64,000 nt of DNA from Halorubrum salinarum (lineage in GTDB: Archaea > Halobacteriota > Halobacteria > Halobacteriales > Haloferacaceae): the NCBI RefSeq assembly GCF_013267195.1, contig NZ_CP053941.1:2418001-2482000 (forward strand), read 5' to 3'. Under the pieces are notes generated by a model that had not been told where the DNA came from, searched no databases, and saw only the letters and a list, made by a program, of their open reading frames with translations. Below, piece by piece: positions 17,711 through 26,688 of the stretch. The first letter of the stretch is position 1, and every line of letters begins with the position of its first letter. The position numbers and the translations under genes were made by a program.

Positions 17711-17984
17711 GTCGCTGGCGGGTCGACCGCGAACACCGCCAAAGCCCCAGCCGCGAGGGCGGCGCACGCTCGCTGCGGTCCTCGGTCGCTCACTTCGTTC
17801 GCTCCCTGCGGTCCTTACTTCGCCTGTGCCGCCCTCGCGGCTGCCCCTTTGAGTCCCGCCCCGCACAGCGACCGTGCCTCCTACCTCCCCAGCCTCGTCA
17901 GTCGCCCTCGCTTCGCTTCGGGCGACTGACTCCCTCGCGCGTGCTCCTCGGCCGCGGGGCGGCCTCGTAGGCACGCGCCACCGC
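17711..17984 (+). repeat. Structured dispersed intergenic repeat, copy A
   Basis: The 364-nt spacer between the stops of udk and the helicase holds no gene. It contains a 16-bp perfect inverted repeat (arms 17748-17763 and 17828-17843), an 11-bp perfect hairpin (17897-17907/17920-17930, loop TCGCTTCGCTTC) and an outer GCGCGTGC/GCACGCGC pair (17937-17944 and about 17970-17978). The stretch from about 17850 to 17984 aligns with the reverse complement of 33832-34020, so this is a dispersed family. No reading frame looks coding. Confidence 0.7.
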
Positions 17985-17990
17985 TTTCGA

Positions 17991-19373
17991 TCAACGTCGC
18001 CGGCTCGCCACCCGTTCCTCGGCGGTCTCGGCGCTGACCAGCTCGTAGAGCGTCGCCCGGCCGCCGTCCTCCTTCGGACGGAGTACGCGGCCGAGCCGCT
18101 GGGTGAACTCGCGCTCGCTGCCCGAGCCGGAGAGCAGGACCGCCACGTTGGCGTCGGGCACGTCGACCCCCTCGTCGAGGACGTTCGCGGCGACGACCCG
18201 GCCGTAGGTGCCGTCGCGGAAGCGTTCGAGGATTTCGCGGCGCTCCTTCGCGCCCGTCTCGGCGGTGATCGCGGGCAGGAGGAAGCGCTCGGAGAGGCGG
18301 TAGACGAGGTCGGTGTGGGCCGTGAACACGATGACGCGGTCGTCGCGGTGGCGCTCTAAGATTTCGCCGAGCCGCTCGACCTTGCGGTCGGCGTTCATCA
18401 TGATCTCGCGGGCGTCCTGCTTCGCGAGCAGGGCCTCGCGGGCCGCGGGATCGTTGCCCGAGCGCTTGACGAGCTCCTGGTAGTCGCTGCCGCTCGAAAA
18501 CGTGATGCCGGCGTCGCGCACGTACTCGACGAAGGTGCCCTGCCTCTCGTCGTATCGCTCGCGCTCTTCCGCCGTCAGCTCCACCTCGATCCGCCGGATG
18601 TCGTAGGGCGCGAGGTGGTCGCCCGCCAGGTCGTCAACGTCGAGCGCGTAGACGCGGTCGCCGACCAGGTCGGCGACGACCTCGTGGGCGCCGTCCGGGC
18701 GCTCGAAGGTCGCGGTGAGGCCGAGCCGCGCGGGCGCCGCGAGCAGGCGCGCGGCGTCGCGGTACCCCTCGCCGCCGAGGTGGTGGACCTCGTCGAAGAC
18801 GACGAACTCGAAGGCGTCGCCGACGCCGTCGGCCTTGAGGTACGCAGAGTCGTACGTCGACACCGTGATCGCCTCGCGACGCTGCTCGCCGCCGCCGAAC
18901 CGACCGATCGGGGCGTCGAACTCGCGTTCGAGCTCCCGTTGCCACTGGTCGAGCAGGTCCACCGTGGGGACGATGACGAGTGTCGGGACGCCCAGATCGA
19001 CCATCGCGCGGATCGCGATCACGGTCTTGCCCGCGCCGGTCGGGAGTTCGATCACGCCGCGGTCGTCCGCCTCGTGCCAGGCGTCCAACGCCTCGCGCTG
19101 GTACTCACGGAGGTCGTAGTCCGTCGCGAGCGCGTCCGGCAGCCCCGCCTCGCTCGCGGCGCGGTCGCTCGCGTCGAGGACGCGGTCGTCGACCGAGACG
19201 CCGGCCACCCGGAGCGCCCGCCGGAGTTCGGCGTAGCGGTGCGCGGGCGCCCGGCCGGTCCCGGTCCGGGGGTCGGTCTCCACTCCCGGAAGCGGCGGCA
19301 GCGCGTCGGGCGCGAGGTCGGCGTCCGCGTCGACCCGGATCGTGCCGTCCTCGTAGGTCAGCCGGACGTCCAT
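17991..19373 (-). CDS. XPB/Rad25-like superfamily 2 DNA helicase
   Basis: 460 residues. An N-terminal XPB-like DRD segment (about 1-80) leads to helicase motifs: Q-like LREYQREALDAW, Walker A PTGAGKTV (111-118), motif II DEVHH near 197, motif III LGLTATFERPDG, motif V LDEGVDVPDANV and motif VI QRLGRVLRPKEDGG. DEVHH instead of DEAH is usual for XPB. Archaeal XPB acts with Bax1 nuclease in DNA repair; no Bax1 gene is adjacent. Stop codon at 17991-17993. Confidence 0.88.
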   Translation of the reverse strand: MDVRLTYEDGTIRVDADADLAPDALPPLPGVETDPRTGTGRAPAHRYAELRRALRVAGVSVDDRVLDASDRAASEAGLPDALATDYDLREYQREALDAWHEADDRGVIELPTGAGKTVIAIRAMVDLGVPTLVIVPTVDLLDQWQRELEREFDAPIGRFGGGEQRREAITVSTYDSAYLKADGVGDAFEFVVFDEVHHLGGEGYRDAARLLAAPARLGLTATFERPDGAHEVVADLVGDRVYALDVDDLAGDHLAPYDIRRIEVELTAEERERYDERQGTFVEYVRDAGITFSSGSDYQELVKRSGNDPAAREALLAKQDAREIMMNADRKVERLGEILERHRDDRVIVFTAHTDLVYRLSERFLLPAITAETGAKERREILERFRDGTYGRVVAANVLDEGVDVPDANVAVLLSGSGSEREFTQRLGRVLRPKEDGGRATLYELVSAETAEERVASRRR

Positions 19374-19422
19374 CGCCCGGAGTTGCCGACCGACTTACAA
19401 AGCCCCACCGCCTCGCCCCGGT

Positions 19423-20375
19423 ATGCGCGCGGACGAACTCGACCCGGACCTCGCCGCGGCGATCGACGAGATCGAGTCGCTGGGCCTGCCCGCGTGGAGC
19501 GACCTCTCCGTCGCCGCCGCCCGCGACCTCGAGGACGACCTGTTCTCCGGGCCGCCCGAGCCGCCCGTGGCCGAGGTCCGCGACCTGGCGTTCGACGGCC
19601 CGCACGGCGAGGTGCCGGTGCGGGTGTACCGGCCGGAGACCGCGCTCGACGCGGCCGACGGCGAGCCGAGCCGCGCCCTCGTCCACTTCCACGGGGGCGG
19701 GTGGACGCTCGGGACGCTCGACTCGGTCGACGGCATCTGCCGCGAGCTCGCCGTCCGCGCCGACGCCGTCGTCGTCTCCGTCGACTACCGCCTCGCTCCG
19801 GAGCATCCCTTCCCGGTGCCGGTCGACGAGGCGGCCGCCGCCGTCGCGTGGGTCGCGGAGACGGCCGACGCGCTCGGCGTCGACCCCGATCGGATCGGCG
19901 TCTCGGGCACCAGCGCGGGCGGCGCGCTCGCGGTCGCCGCGTCGCTTCGCGCCGGGGAGTTCGACGAGCCGCCGACCCCCGCCGGCCATTCCTGCTCTAT
20001 CCGATCGCCGGCCACGACTTCGAGACGGACTCCTACCGGGAGAACGCCGACGGCCCCCTGCTCACCCGTGCTGACATGCGGTGGTTCTACGAGCGGTACC
20101 TCCGGAGCCCGGTCGACGCCGCGAACCCCTACGCGGTGCCGCTCCGGGCGGCCCACCTCGGCGACCTGCCCCCCGCGACGGTCGTCACCGCCGGGTTCGA
20201 CCCCCTACGCGACGACGGCGCCGCGCTCGCGGAGCGGTTCGGGCGCGAGGGGACCGCGGTCGAGCACCGCCACTACCCGGCGATGGCGCACGGGTTCTGT
20301 AGCCTCGCCGACCGCGTGCCGACCGCGGAGGCGGCGCTGTCCGCGGTCGCCGAGGACGTGCGAGAACGGTTGTGA
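19423..20375 (+). pseudogene. Alpha/beta hydrolase-3 esterase (HSL family) with a -1 frameshift
   Basis: The first 186 residues (to about 19980) carry HFHGGGW, the oxyanion-hole motif, and GTSAGG, the nucleophile elbow. The frame then changes: LLYPIAGHDFETDSYRENA, FDPLRDDG (acid) and AHGFCS (His) are encoded from about 19990 to the TGA at 20373 in another frame. The phase difference equals one missing base near 19985-19992 in GGCCATTCCTGC. An intact gene would encode about 317 residues. It is either a recent inactivation or a sequencing error. The upstream part alone would run to 20517 with no homology. Confidence 0.8.
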
Positions 20376-20426
20376 GGCGGCCGCGGGGTCAGGGTCGCGT
20401 TCCCGATCCCCGGGCGCCGACTCCGG

Positions 20427-20876
20427 TCAGGCGTCGACGGTCGTCTTCACGATGCTCACGGGCGCGGTCGACTGCCGGGAGACGCGCTCGGTGACGGAGC
20501 CGAGCATCCGTCGGTAGTCGCCGGAGCGCGTCTTCGACCCCATCACCGTGAGGTCCACGTCCGCCTCGTCGACGTACCGGAGGATCTCCTCGTGGGGGAC
20601 GCCGTACCGGAGGGCGGTGACGGTCTCGACGCCGGCCTCGTCCGCGCGGGACGCGACCGCGTCGAGCGCCTCGCGGCCGCTTTCTTCGAGCGTCTCCTCG
20701 GCGCCCTCGGCGCCGTCGACGAACTCGTCGCCGGAGTAGGCGTTCACCACGTCGCTGTCGACCACGTAGAGGACGTGGAGCGTCGCGTCGTAGCGGTCGG
20801 CGGCGTCTATCGCGTGGTCGGTCGCGCGGTCGACGCCGACGCTGCCGTCGGTCGGGAGGAGGACGTTGTCGTACAT
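20427..20876 (-). CDS. Universal stress protein UspA family
   Basis: 149 residues. N-terminal MYDNVLLPTDGSVGVDRATD matches the Usp ATP-binding start, and LTVMGSKTRSGDYRRMLGSVTERVS near 117-141 the phosphate loop; APVSIVKT is the final strand. ATG at 20876 is fixed by homology and by its promoter, which is nearly the same as that of the Usp gene at 5841. Confidence 0.9.
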   Translation of the reverse strand: MYDNVLLPTDGSVGVDRATDHAIDAADRYDATLHVLYVVDSDVVNAYSGDEFVDGAEGAEETLEESGREALDAVASRADEAGVETVTALRYGVPHEEILRYVDEADVDLTVMGSKTRSGDYRRMLGSVTERVSRQSTAPVSIVKTTVDA

Positions 20877-20907
20877 ACGCGACGGTTCGACGGGCGAGCG
20901 AATAAAT
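20877..20907 (-). promoter_or_regulatory. usp promoter with leader shared with 6246-6276
   Basis: TTTATT at 20901-20906 on the minus strand lies 25-30 nt before ATG. The GAACCGTCGCGT block next to the start is the same as in the promoter of the gene at 5841, while the sequence between differs. Confidence 0.6.
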
Positions 20908-21006
20908 CGGTCGCCGATTCTCGACCGGCGCGGTCGCCGGTTCCCGGCCGGCGGCGAGGTGACCGATTCCCGAACGGTTAACACGCTGTGTGCCCCCCGG
21001 ATGCCC

Positions 21007-22632
21007 ATGACCGAGGCCGCGGACCGGATCTTCGTGAACGGGGAGGTACACACGCTCGCGGACCCGGACGACGGCGGCGACGAGGTCGCGGAGGCCGTCG
21101 CCGTGCGCGACGGTGCGGTCGTCAGGACCGGCCGGACCCACGACGTGGAACTGCTCGCGGGCGTCGACACCGACGTGGTCGACCTCGGCGGGCGCGTGCT
21201 CCTCCCCGGGTTCGTCGACGCGCACACCCACCTGACGACCGTGGGGCGGTACCTGGTCCACGCGGACCTCTCCGCGGCCGACTCCCCCGGAGCGGCCGTC
21301 GACCTGCTCGCGGAGCGCGCGGCGGAAGTGGAACGGGAAGAGAGCGACGACGAGGCGGCGGACGAGAGCGGCGTGGCGAGCGACGGCGGCGGGACCGGCG
21401 AGTGGGTGTTGGGCTACGGCTACGACGAGTCGACCTGGGACGAGTCGCGCTACCTGACTCGCGCGGACCTCGACCGCGTCTCGACCGAGCGCCCGGTCGC
21501 GGCGTTCCGCGAGGACATGCACGTCGCGGCGGTCAACGGCGTCGCGCTCGACCGGTTCGCGGACGCGCTCGCCGACGCGCCCGACGGGACGGTGCCGACC
21601 GAGGACGGCGAGCCGACCGGGGTCCTCCTCGAAGCCGCCATCGATCCGATATACCGGGCGGTCGAGCCGGACCGGGAGGAGACCCGCGCCGTCGTCGAGG
21701 CCGCGCTCGACCAGTGCGCCGAGCGCGGGATCACCAGCTTCCACGACATGGTCCGGGACTCGCACGCCCCGCGGGTCTACCGCGACCTCGACGCGGCCGG
21801 CGAGCTCACCGCCCGCGTCCGGATCAACTACTGGAGCGACCACCTCGACGCGGTGCGGGAGGTCGGCCTCGCCACGAACGCCGGGAGCGAGTTCGTCGAG
21901 ACCGGCGCGATCAAGTCGTACACGGACGGGAGCTTCGGCGGCCGGACGGCTCGCCTCTCGGCACCGTACGCGGACGCCCCCGACGAGACCGGGCAGTGGG
22001 TCGTCGACCCCGAGGAACTGGACGAGACGGTCGCGGCCGCGACCGAGGCGGGCCTCCAGTTCACCGCCCACGCCATCGGCGACGAGGCGGTCGACGCCGT
22101 GCTGGACGCCTACGAGGACGCCTCGCGGACCGACGCGGGCGAGGCGCGCCACCGGATCGAACACGTCGAACTGGCCGACGACGACGCGATCGAGCGCCTC
22201 GCGGAGACCGGCGTCGTCGCGAGCGTCCAGCCGAACTTCCTGAAGTGGGCGGGCGAGGGCGGCCTCTACGAGGAGCGGCTGGGCACCGAGCGCACCGCCG
22301 AGACGAACCGCTACCGCGACATGCTCGACGCGGGCGTCGAGCTCGCCTTCGGCTCCGACGGGATGCCGATGGACCCGCTCGTCGGCGTCCACCACGCGGT
22401 CACCGCCCCGGCCGAGGCCCAGCGGCTCACGGTCACCGAGGCGCTGCGCGCGTACACCAGCGGCGCCGCCTACGCCGGCTTCGACGAGGACCGACTCGGG
22501 ACGATCGAACCCGGGAAGCGGGCCGACCTCGTCGCGTTCGACGACTCGCCGTGGGAGGCGTCCGACGCTATCGACGACATCGACGTCGCCCTGACGGTCG
22601 TCGACGGCGAGGTCGTGTTCGACGACCGGTGA
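21007..22632 (+). CDS. Amidohydrolase family 3 (YtcJ-like)
   Basis: About 541 residues. Metal-binding DAHTH follows LLPGFV near 70; FHDMV, a Lys in the KSYTDGSFGG block (near 300), AHAIGDEAVD and IEHVEL supply later active-site His and acid residues; GSDGMPMDP near 445 has the final Asp. The C-terminal GKRADLVAFDDSP closes the sandwich domain. ATG 21007 is chosen because a GGTTAACA element sits about 27 nt upstream; an in-frame ATG at 21001 is possible. Family members hydrolyse amides or N-substituted formamides. Substrate unknown. Confidence 0.85.
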   Translation: MTEAADRIFVNGEVHTLADPDDGGDEVAEAVAVRDGAVVRTGRTHDVELLAGVDTDVVDLGGRVLLPGFVDAHTHLTTVGRYLVHADLSAADSPGAAVDLLAERAAEVEREESDDEAADESGVASDGGGTGEWVLGYGYDESTWDESRYLTRADLDRVSTERPVAAFREDMHVAAVNGVALDRFADALADAPDGTVPTEDGEPTGVLLEAAIDPIYRAVEPDREETRAVVEAALDQCAERGITSFHDMVRDSHAPRVYRDLDAAGELTARVRINYWSDHLDAVREVGLATNAGSEFVETGAIKSYTDGSFGGRTARLSAPYADAPDETGQWVVDPEELDETVAAATEAGLQFTAHAIGDEAVDAVLDAYEDASRTDAGEARHRIEHVELADDDAIERLAETGVVASVQPNFLKWAGEGGLYEERLGTERTAETNRYRDMLDAGVELAFGSDGMPMDPLVGVHHAVTAPAEAQRLTVTEALRAYTSGAAYAGFDEDRLGTIEPGKRADLVAFDDSPWEASDAIDDIDVALTVVDGEVVFDDR

Positions 22633-22728
22633 GGCGGCGGCGAGGAGCGTTTCGACTGACGGGCCGTGAAACCCGCAATCGCTGCCAGAAAACAGTAGTT
22701 ATTAATCGTGTAGTTCCAACGCGGCACC

Positions 22729-22980
22729 ATGGCAGAGATAGCCATCGAGTACGCCGAGGGGAACCGCCTCCGGTCGGAGGCGGAGACCGCCCGACGGCTC
22801 ATCGACGCGTACCTCGGCGACCGCCCCGACGTCGACCGCGTCACGCTCGCTCCCTCCGGAGAGTCCGTCTTCTGTGTCAGCGTCGAAGGCGACCGCATCT
22901 GGTGTACCGATCCCCGCGAGTGGATCGACGCCATGGAGGCGGTGACCGCGGCGCGGAAACGCCTCTCGGAGGTCTCGTAA
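22729..22980 (+). CDS. Small conserved haloarchaeal protein
   Basis: 83 residues, mixed alpha/beta, with two cysteines in FCVSVEGDRIWCTDPREW. A clear AT-rich TATA element, GTTATTAATC (about 22696-22705), lies some 25 nt upstream, supporting this as a real leaderless gene. No known family recognised. Confidence 0.65.
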   Translation: MAEIAIEYAEGNRLRSEAETARRLIDAYLGDRPDVDRVTLAPSGESVFCVSVEGDRIWCTDPREWIDAMEAVTAARKRLSEVS

Positions 22981-23003
22981 CGCTCCCGTCCGTCACTCGC
23001 CCG

Positions 23004-23846
23004 TCACTCGCCCGACTCGCCGTCGCGGGCCGCCCCGTGCGCGTAGACGAACTCACGGAGCAGCTTGCCCGCGACCGCCGCCGCCTGCCCGTCGTCGCGG
23101 TCGTTCACCTCGACGACGTCGAACCCGTCGGCGGCCGGTGCGACGGCGCGCACGAGGTCCCGGACCTCTCGGGGCTCTAAGCCGAACGGCTCCATCGTCC
23201 CCGTTCCGGGGGCGTACCCCGGGTCGAGCCCGTCGATGTCGACGGAGCAGTAGACCGACTCGTCCGCGAAGGCGTCGCCGTCGAGGGCGTCGAGCCATTT
23301 GCGGGCGTCCTCGGGCGCGACGACCTCCACGTCGGCCTCGGCCGCGCGGTCCCACTCCGCCTCGGAGCCGGTCCGGGCGCCGACGATCACCGCGCGGTCG
23401 ACGCCGAGGTCGTCGAGACAGCGGCGGGTGACACAGGCGTGGTTCCACGGGTTCCCGTCGTACGCCTCGCGGAGGTCGAGGTGCGCGTCGACGACGACGA
23501 GTGTGTCAGGTTCCACCGCGTCGACGCCGGCGTAGGTGACCGTGTGCTCGCCGCCGAGGAGGAGGGGGACGGCGCCGTCGTAGACGACGCTCCGCAGTTC
23601 GGCGGCGAGGTGGTCGAGGTACGCCGGCACGTCGTCCCAGGGACGCACGTCGCCGGCGTCGTGGACGCCGAGCGCGGAGAATCGGCTGTCGGTGCGGCGG
23701 TCGTAGTCGTCGTACGTCTCCGCGAATCGCCGGACCCGGTCCGGTCCGAACCGGGCGCCCGGCTGAAAAGTGGTCGTGGCGTCGAGCGGAGCGCCGACGA
23801 CCACGTGGGAAGCAGCTTCGCGGTCGGTCGTCGCCCCGGGGAACAT
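23004..23846 (-). CDS. speB: Agmatinase/arginase family ureohydrolase
   Basis: 280 residues. Manganese-cluster motifs: GGEHTVTY near 98, VVDAHLDLREAY near 118-129 (DAHxD), CSVDIDGLDPGYAPGTGTMEPFG near 203-225 and VVEVNDRDD near 248. The family hydrolyses agmatine to putrescine and urea. The ATG is 5 nt from the stop of the aIF5A gene; in haloarchaea an agmatinase acts in forming the hypusine-type modification on aIF5A, so this one probably serves that pathway (inference from family and context). Putrescine made for other purposes is an alternative. Confidence 0.88.
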   Translation of the reverse strand: MFPGATTDREAASHVVVGAPLDATTTFQPGARFGPDRVRRFAETYDDYDRRTDSRFSALGVHDAGDVRPWDDVPAYLDHLAAELRSVVYDGAVPLLLGGEHTVTYAGVDAVEPDTLVVVDAHLDLREAYDGNPWNHACVTRRCLDDLGVDRAVIVGARTGSEAEWDRAAEADVEVVAPEDARKWLDALDGDAFADESVYCSVDIDGLDPGYAPGTGTMEPFGLEPREVRDLVRAVAPAADGFDVVEVNDRDDGQAAAVAGKLLREFVYAHGAARDGESGE

Positions 23847-23851
23847 GCCGA

Positions 23852-24229
23852 CTACCCGATGATCTTCCGTTGGCCCTCGTAGTCGAGGTACTCGATGTTG
23901 TCGTCCGAGGTGAAGTCCTCGCCCTCGGGGATGCGCATCGTGAACGTGTCGTAGGTGTCTAAGTCCATCACCTGGACCTCGTCACCGCTGACGTTGACGA
24001 CCTGCCCCTGCTTGCGCTCGATGATCGGGACCCACACCTTCGCGTCGACCGGCTGCGAGAGCGAGCGCTTCTTGTCGTCGAAGACGCCCTTCCCCTCGAC
24101 GCGTGCCTTCGCGCTGCCGTGTTTTCCGGGTTTGGCGGTGCTGTAGTGGTTGATCTTACAGGGCGCGTCGTCCATCATCACGTAGCTGCCCTCCTGGAGT
24201 TCGCGAACCTGCTTCTGCTCTCGCGGCAT
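23852..24229 (-). CDS. eif5a: Translation initiation factor aIF5A
   Basis: 125 residues. N-terminal SH3-like domain with the hypusination loop [11 protein letters not shown], where Lys36 is modified, and a C-terminal OB-fold domain ([12 protein letters not shown]). It promotes peptide-bond formation at difficult sequences and depends on deoxyhypusine-type modification. It is the first gene of an operon with agmatinase. A strong TATA box (GTTTATA on the minus strand, 24254-24260) lies 25-31 nt upstream of ATG. Confidence 0.96.
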   Translation of the reverse strand: MPREQKQVRELQEGSYVMMDDAPCKINHYSTAKPGKHGSAKARVEGKGVFDDKKRSLSQPVDAKVWVPIIERKQGQVVNVSGDEVQVMDLDTYDTFTMRIPEGEDFTSDDNIEYLDYEGQRKIIG

Positions 24230-24253
24230 GAACGCCAATTCCCGCGGGGCGGG

Positions 24254-24260
24254 TATAAAC
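24254..24260 (-). promoter_or_regulatory. TATA box of the aIF5A-agmatinase operon
   Basis: GTTTATA on the minus strand, centred 28 nt before the ATG at 24229. It fits a leaderless or near-leaderless transcript. Confidence 0.65.
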
Positions 24261-24406
24261 GGTTTGGAACGCCGCCGGGACGCCCGTCGGAGCGGCGTCT
24301 TCGCGCCCTCACGGTGCGGAGCGCCGGGACCGGGCGCCGGGCGCGACGGACCCTTTTCGGGGAAACACTCAAACCGGATCCGCCGGGATCGTCGGTCGTG
24401 TCTCCG

Positions 24407-25108
24407 ATGGCTTCCCCTCCGCTCGATGCCTCGATTCCGGTCGCCGCGCTCGGCGCCGCCCCGTCCGGCGTCCCGGCCGCGCTCCCGCTGACCGCCGGGA
24501 GGCTCGCCCTCGCCGGCGCGTTCGTGGGCGGCGGTCTCATGATCCTCGGCGGCATCATCGTGTTGGTATACCGCTCGGGCGACGACCGTGTTGACCGCGT
24601 CGCCGACGCGCTCGGCAACGACCTCCCCTCCCCGACCGACGCGCCGGTCCGCGAGGACGCCGGCGTTCCCTCGTCCACCGGGCTCCACGAGGTCGCCGAA
24701 CACGACGACGGCGACCCGGTGTACGTCCCCGTGGTCAGGGTCCCGCTCGCGACGGCCGATCCCGGGAAAGACGGCGTCTACCGCCACGCCGCCCGCGCCG
24801 CGGCGGCGCTCCACGACGAGTTCGACGACGCCCACGTGCGCGGGTACGACGTGGAGTTCGGCCTCGACGACGGGTCGATCGGCGACGTCGGCCGGACGGT
24901 GAAACGCGTCGCCGTGACGCCCGGCCTCGCGGAGCGGCTCCGCGACCCGGACTACGACCACCGCGACCTCCGGAGCGACGTCGAGGCCGGCGACGACGGC
25001 GACCCCGGCGTTCCCCCGGTCGACTGGGGCGACGCGGTGAACTACGCGAACGGGAGCGGGGCGGCCGCGGCCGGCGGCGCGGCGGCGGCGTCGGCCGCGG
25101 CGACGTAG
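24407..25108 (+). CDS. Haloarchaeal single-pass membrane-anchored protein
   Basis: 233 residues. One transmembrane segment at about 31-55 ([22 protein letters not shown]); the rest is a soluble, acidic domain with a [13 protein letters not shown] strand region, and a low-complexity Ala-rich end. ATG 24407 is the first that keeps the hydrophobic segment near the N-terminus. No family recognised. Confidence 0.6.
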   Translation: MASPPLDASIPVAALGAAPSGVPAALPLTAGRLALAGAFVGGGLMILGGIIVLVYRSGDDRVDRVADALGNDLPSPTDAPVREDAGVPSSTGLHEVAEHDDGDPVYVPVVRVPLATADPGKDGVYRHAARAAAALHDEFDDAHVRGYDVEFGLDDGSIGDVGRTVKRVAVTPGLAERLRDPDYDHRDLRSDVEAGDDGDPGVPPVDWGDAVNYANGSGAAAAGGAAAASAAAT

Positions 25109-25124
25109 GGTGCCCCGATCGCGG

Positions 25125-25130
25125 AAAAAA
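25125..25130 (-). terminator. T-rich 3' end of the 25136-26574 operon
   Basis: Six T residues on the minus strand begin 6 nt after the stop codon at 25136-25138, in an otherwise GC-rich context. U-runs act as archaeal terminators. Confidence 0.4.
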
Positions 25131-25135
25131 GCGGT

Positions 25136-25420
25136 CTACGGGTCGAGTTCGTCGACGTACTCCTCCGGCTCCTCGTCGTCGTCCACGTTCCCGTCCGGCG
25201 GGACGAGCTGCCCCGTGTACAGGTAGCTGACGAGGAACATGACGATGAAACCGACGCCGACCGCGGCCGTCGTCCGCACGACGAACGGGAAGTCGACGAA
25301 GTAGAGCGCGCGGTCGGCGATCGCGATGGCGACGGCCGCGGTCACCAGGATCTTCTGCTCGTCGGTCGGGTCGCGGACGAACTCGACCACGTCGTCCTTG
25401 AGGTCGCCGAGCAGGCCCAT
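25136..25420 (-). CDS. Small membrane protein, cotranscribed with aminotransferase
   Basis: 94 residues with two transmembrane segments (about 24-43 and 50-69) and an acidic C-terminal tail. Its ATG overlaps the TGA of the aminotransferase gene by one base (TGATG), so it is translated from the same message. Function unknown. Confidence 0.65.
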   Translation of the reverse strand: MGLLGDLKDDVVEFVRDPTDEQKILVTAAVAIAIADRALYFVDFPFVVRTTAAVGVGFIVMFLVSYLYTGQLVPPDGNVDDDEEPEEYVDELDP

Positions 25421-26574
25421 CAGGCGTCACCCCCGCTCGTCGCGGCCGCGTCGGACGCCGCCGCGTGCTCCTCGATCACGCGGCTCACGCGGTCGAGCCC
25501 GTCTTCCAGCTCCTCGGTCGGCAGCCCGAACCCGATCCGGAACCGGCCCGGGAAGCCGAACAGGTTCCCGGGCGCGAGGACGACGCTCGCCTCCTCGACG
25601 ACCGTCCGGCAGAACGCCTCCGCGTCGTCGAAGCCGCCGGGGACCGTCACGAACGCGTTGACGCCGACCGGATCGAGCCAGTCGAGGCCGTGCTCGTCGA
25701 CCCAGTTCGCGACGCGGTCGCGGTGGTCCGCCGCCAGCTCGCGGTTCTCGGCCAGGATGCGGTCCTCGCGCGCGCCGAGCGCCTGCTTCGCGACGTGTTG
25801 GCCGAACAGGCTCGGCGAGATGGTCGTGTAGTCCTTCCACTGCCACGCGCGCTCGACGACGGGCTCCGGGCCGGCGACCCAGCCGAACCGCAGCCCGGCG
25901 AGCCCGTACGCCTTCGTGAGGCTCGTGGTCGAGATCCCGTGCGCGCCGTAGCTCGCGACCGGCGGCTGCGGGTCCTCGGCGAGCAGGCGGTACACCTCGT
26001 CGCAGAGCAGGTAGGCGTCGCGCTCGACCGCCACGTCGTACACCGCCCGCATCGCCGCCTCGTCGTGGTACTGCCCGGTCGGGTTGTTCGGGTTGTTCAC
26101 GACGATCACGGCGGTGTCGTCGCGGGCCGCGTCGGCGACCGCGTCGGGGTCCAGCTCCCACTCGGGCGGCTCCAGCTCGACGCGCGTCACCTCGCCGAAG
26201 GCGTCGGGGACGGCGTGGAGCGCCTGATAGGTGGGGGTGACAACGACGGCGTGGGTGCCGGAGCCGACGCCGGTCTCCCCGCCCTCCCCGTCGACGGCGG
26301 CCTCGTCGCCGAGCAGCGAGAGGAACGTCAGGAAGTTCGCCTCCTGGGTACCGCACGTGAAGAGGACCTCGTCGGCGGACCGGTCGTAGCGGTCGCCGAC
26401 GGACGCCCGGAACTCGGGGTCGCCGTTCGTCGGGATGACGTAGCCGAGCTTCCCCGGGTCGAGGTCGAACCGACTCGCGTCGAGCGACCGGATGCCGCTT
26501 TCGGCCAGCATGATGTCGGCCTCGTGTTCGTGCTCCGCGAACCAGCGTTCGAGGCCGAACGGGTCGATGCGCAT
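25420..26574 (-). CDS. PLP-dependent class I/II aminotransferase
   Basis: 384 residues, fold type I. VVNNPNNPTGQYHDE near 155 is the aspartate-binding NPTG motif, CDEVYRLL the cofactor Asp/Tyr region, TSLTKAYGLAGLRFGW near 215-230 has the PLP-binding Lys, and RFRIGFG near 360 the substrate-carboxylate Arg. Its N-terminus (MRIDPFGLERW) matches a haloarchaeal group of aminotransferases close to aspartate aminotransferases. Amino-group acceptor and donor cannot be assigned. Overlaps the small membrane gene downstream. Confidence 0.88.
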   Translation of the reverse strand: MRIDPFGLERWFAEHEHEADIMLAESGIRSLDASRFDLDPGKLGYVIPTNGDPEFRASVGDRYDRSADEVLFTCGTQEANFLTFLSLLGDEAAVDGEGGETGVGSGTHAVVVTPTYQALHAVPDAFGEVTRVELEPPEWELDPDAVADAARDDTAVIVVNNPNNPTGQYHDEAAMRAVYDVAVERDAYLLCDEVYRLLAEDPQPPVASYGAHGISTTSLTKAYGLAGLRFGWVAGPEPVVERAWQWKDYTTISPSLFGQHVAKQALGAREDRILAENRELAADHRDRVANWVDEHGLDWLDPVGVNAFVTVPGGFDDAEAFCRTVVEEASVVLAPGNLFGFPGRFRIGFGLPTEELEDGLDRVSRVIEEHAAASDAAATSGGDA

Positions 26575-26688
26575 GGGCGTACTCGGGGAGGCGCGAGGTT
26601 AGGTGCTGTGGTCTCGGGTGCCCGCCCTCGCTCCGATGCGGGCCGCGATCACCGCAACGACTTTCCTCGCCGATCGCGACAGGGCGAC

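Noticed and set aside
17748-17930. CRISPR-like repeats in the udk-helicase spacer
   Set aside because: Repeats are inverted hairpins, not regularly spaced direct repeats, and no cas gene is present.
19423-20517. Full-length 364-codon esterase in a single frame
   Set aside because: After about codon 186 the sequence loses the esterase motifs, which continue in another frame; the tail is antisense to the Usp gene.
20988-23180. 730-codon frame over the amidohydrolase and the next gene
   Set aside because: Composition is dominated by Arg, Gly and Pro, typical of a shifted frame, and it runs through two real genes.
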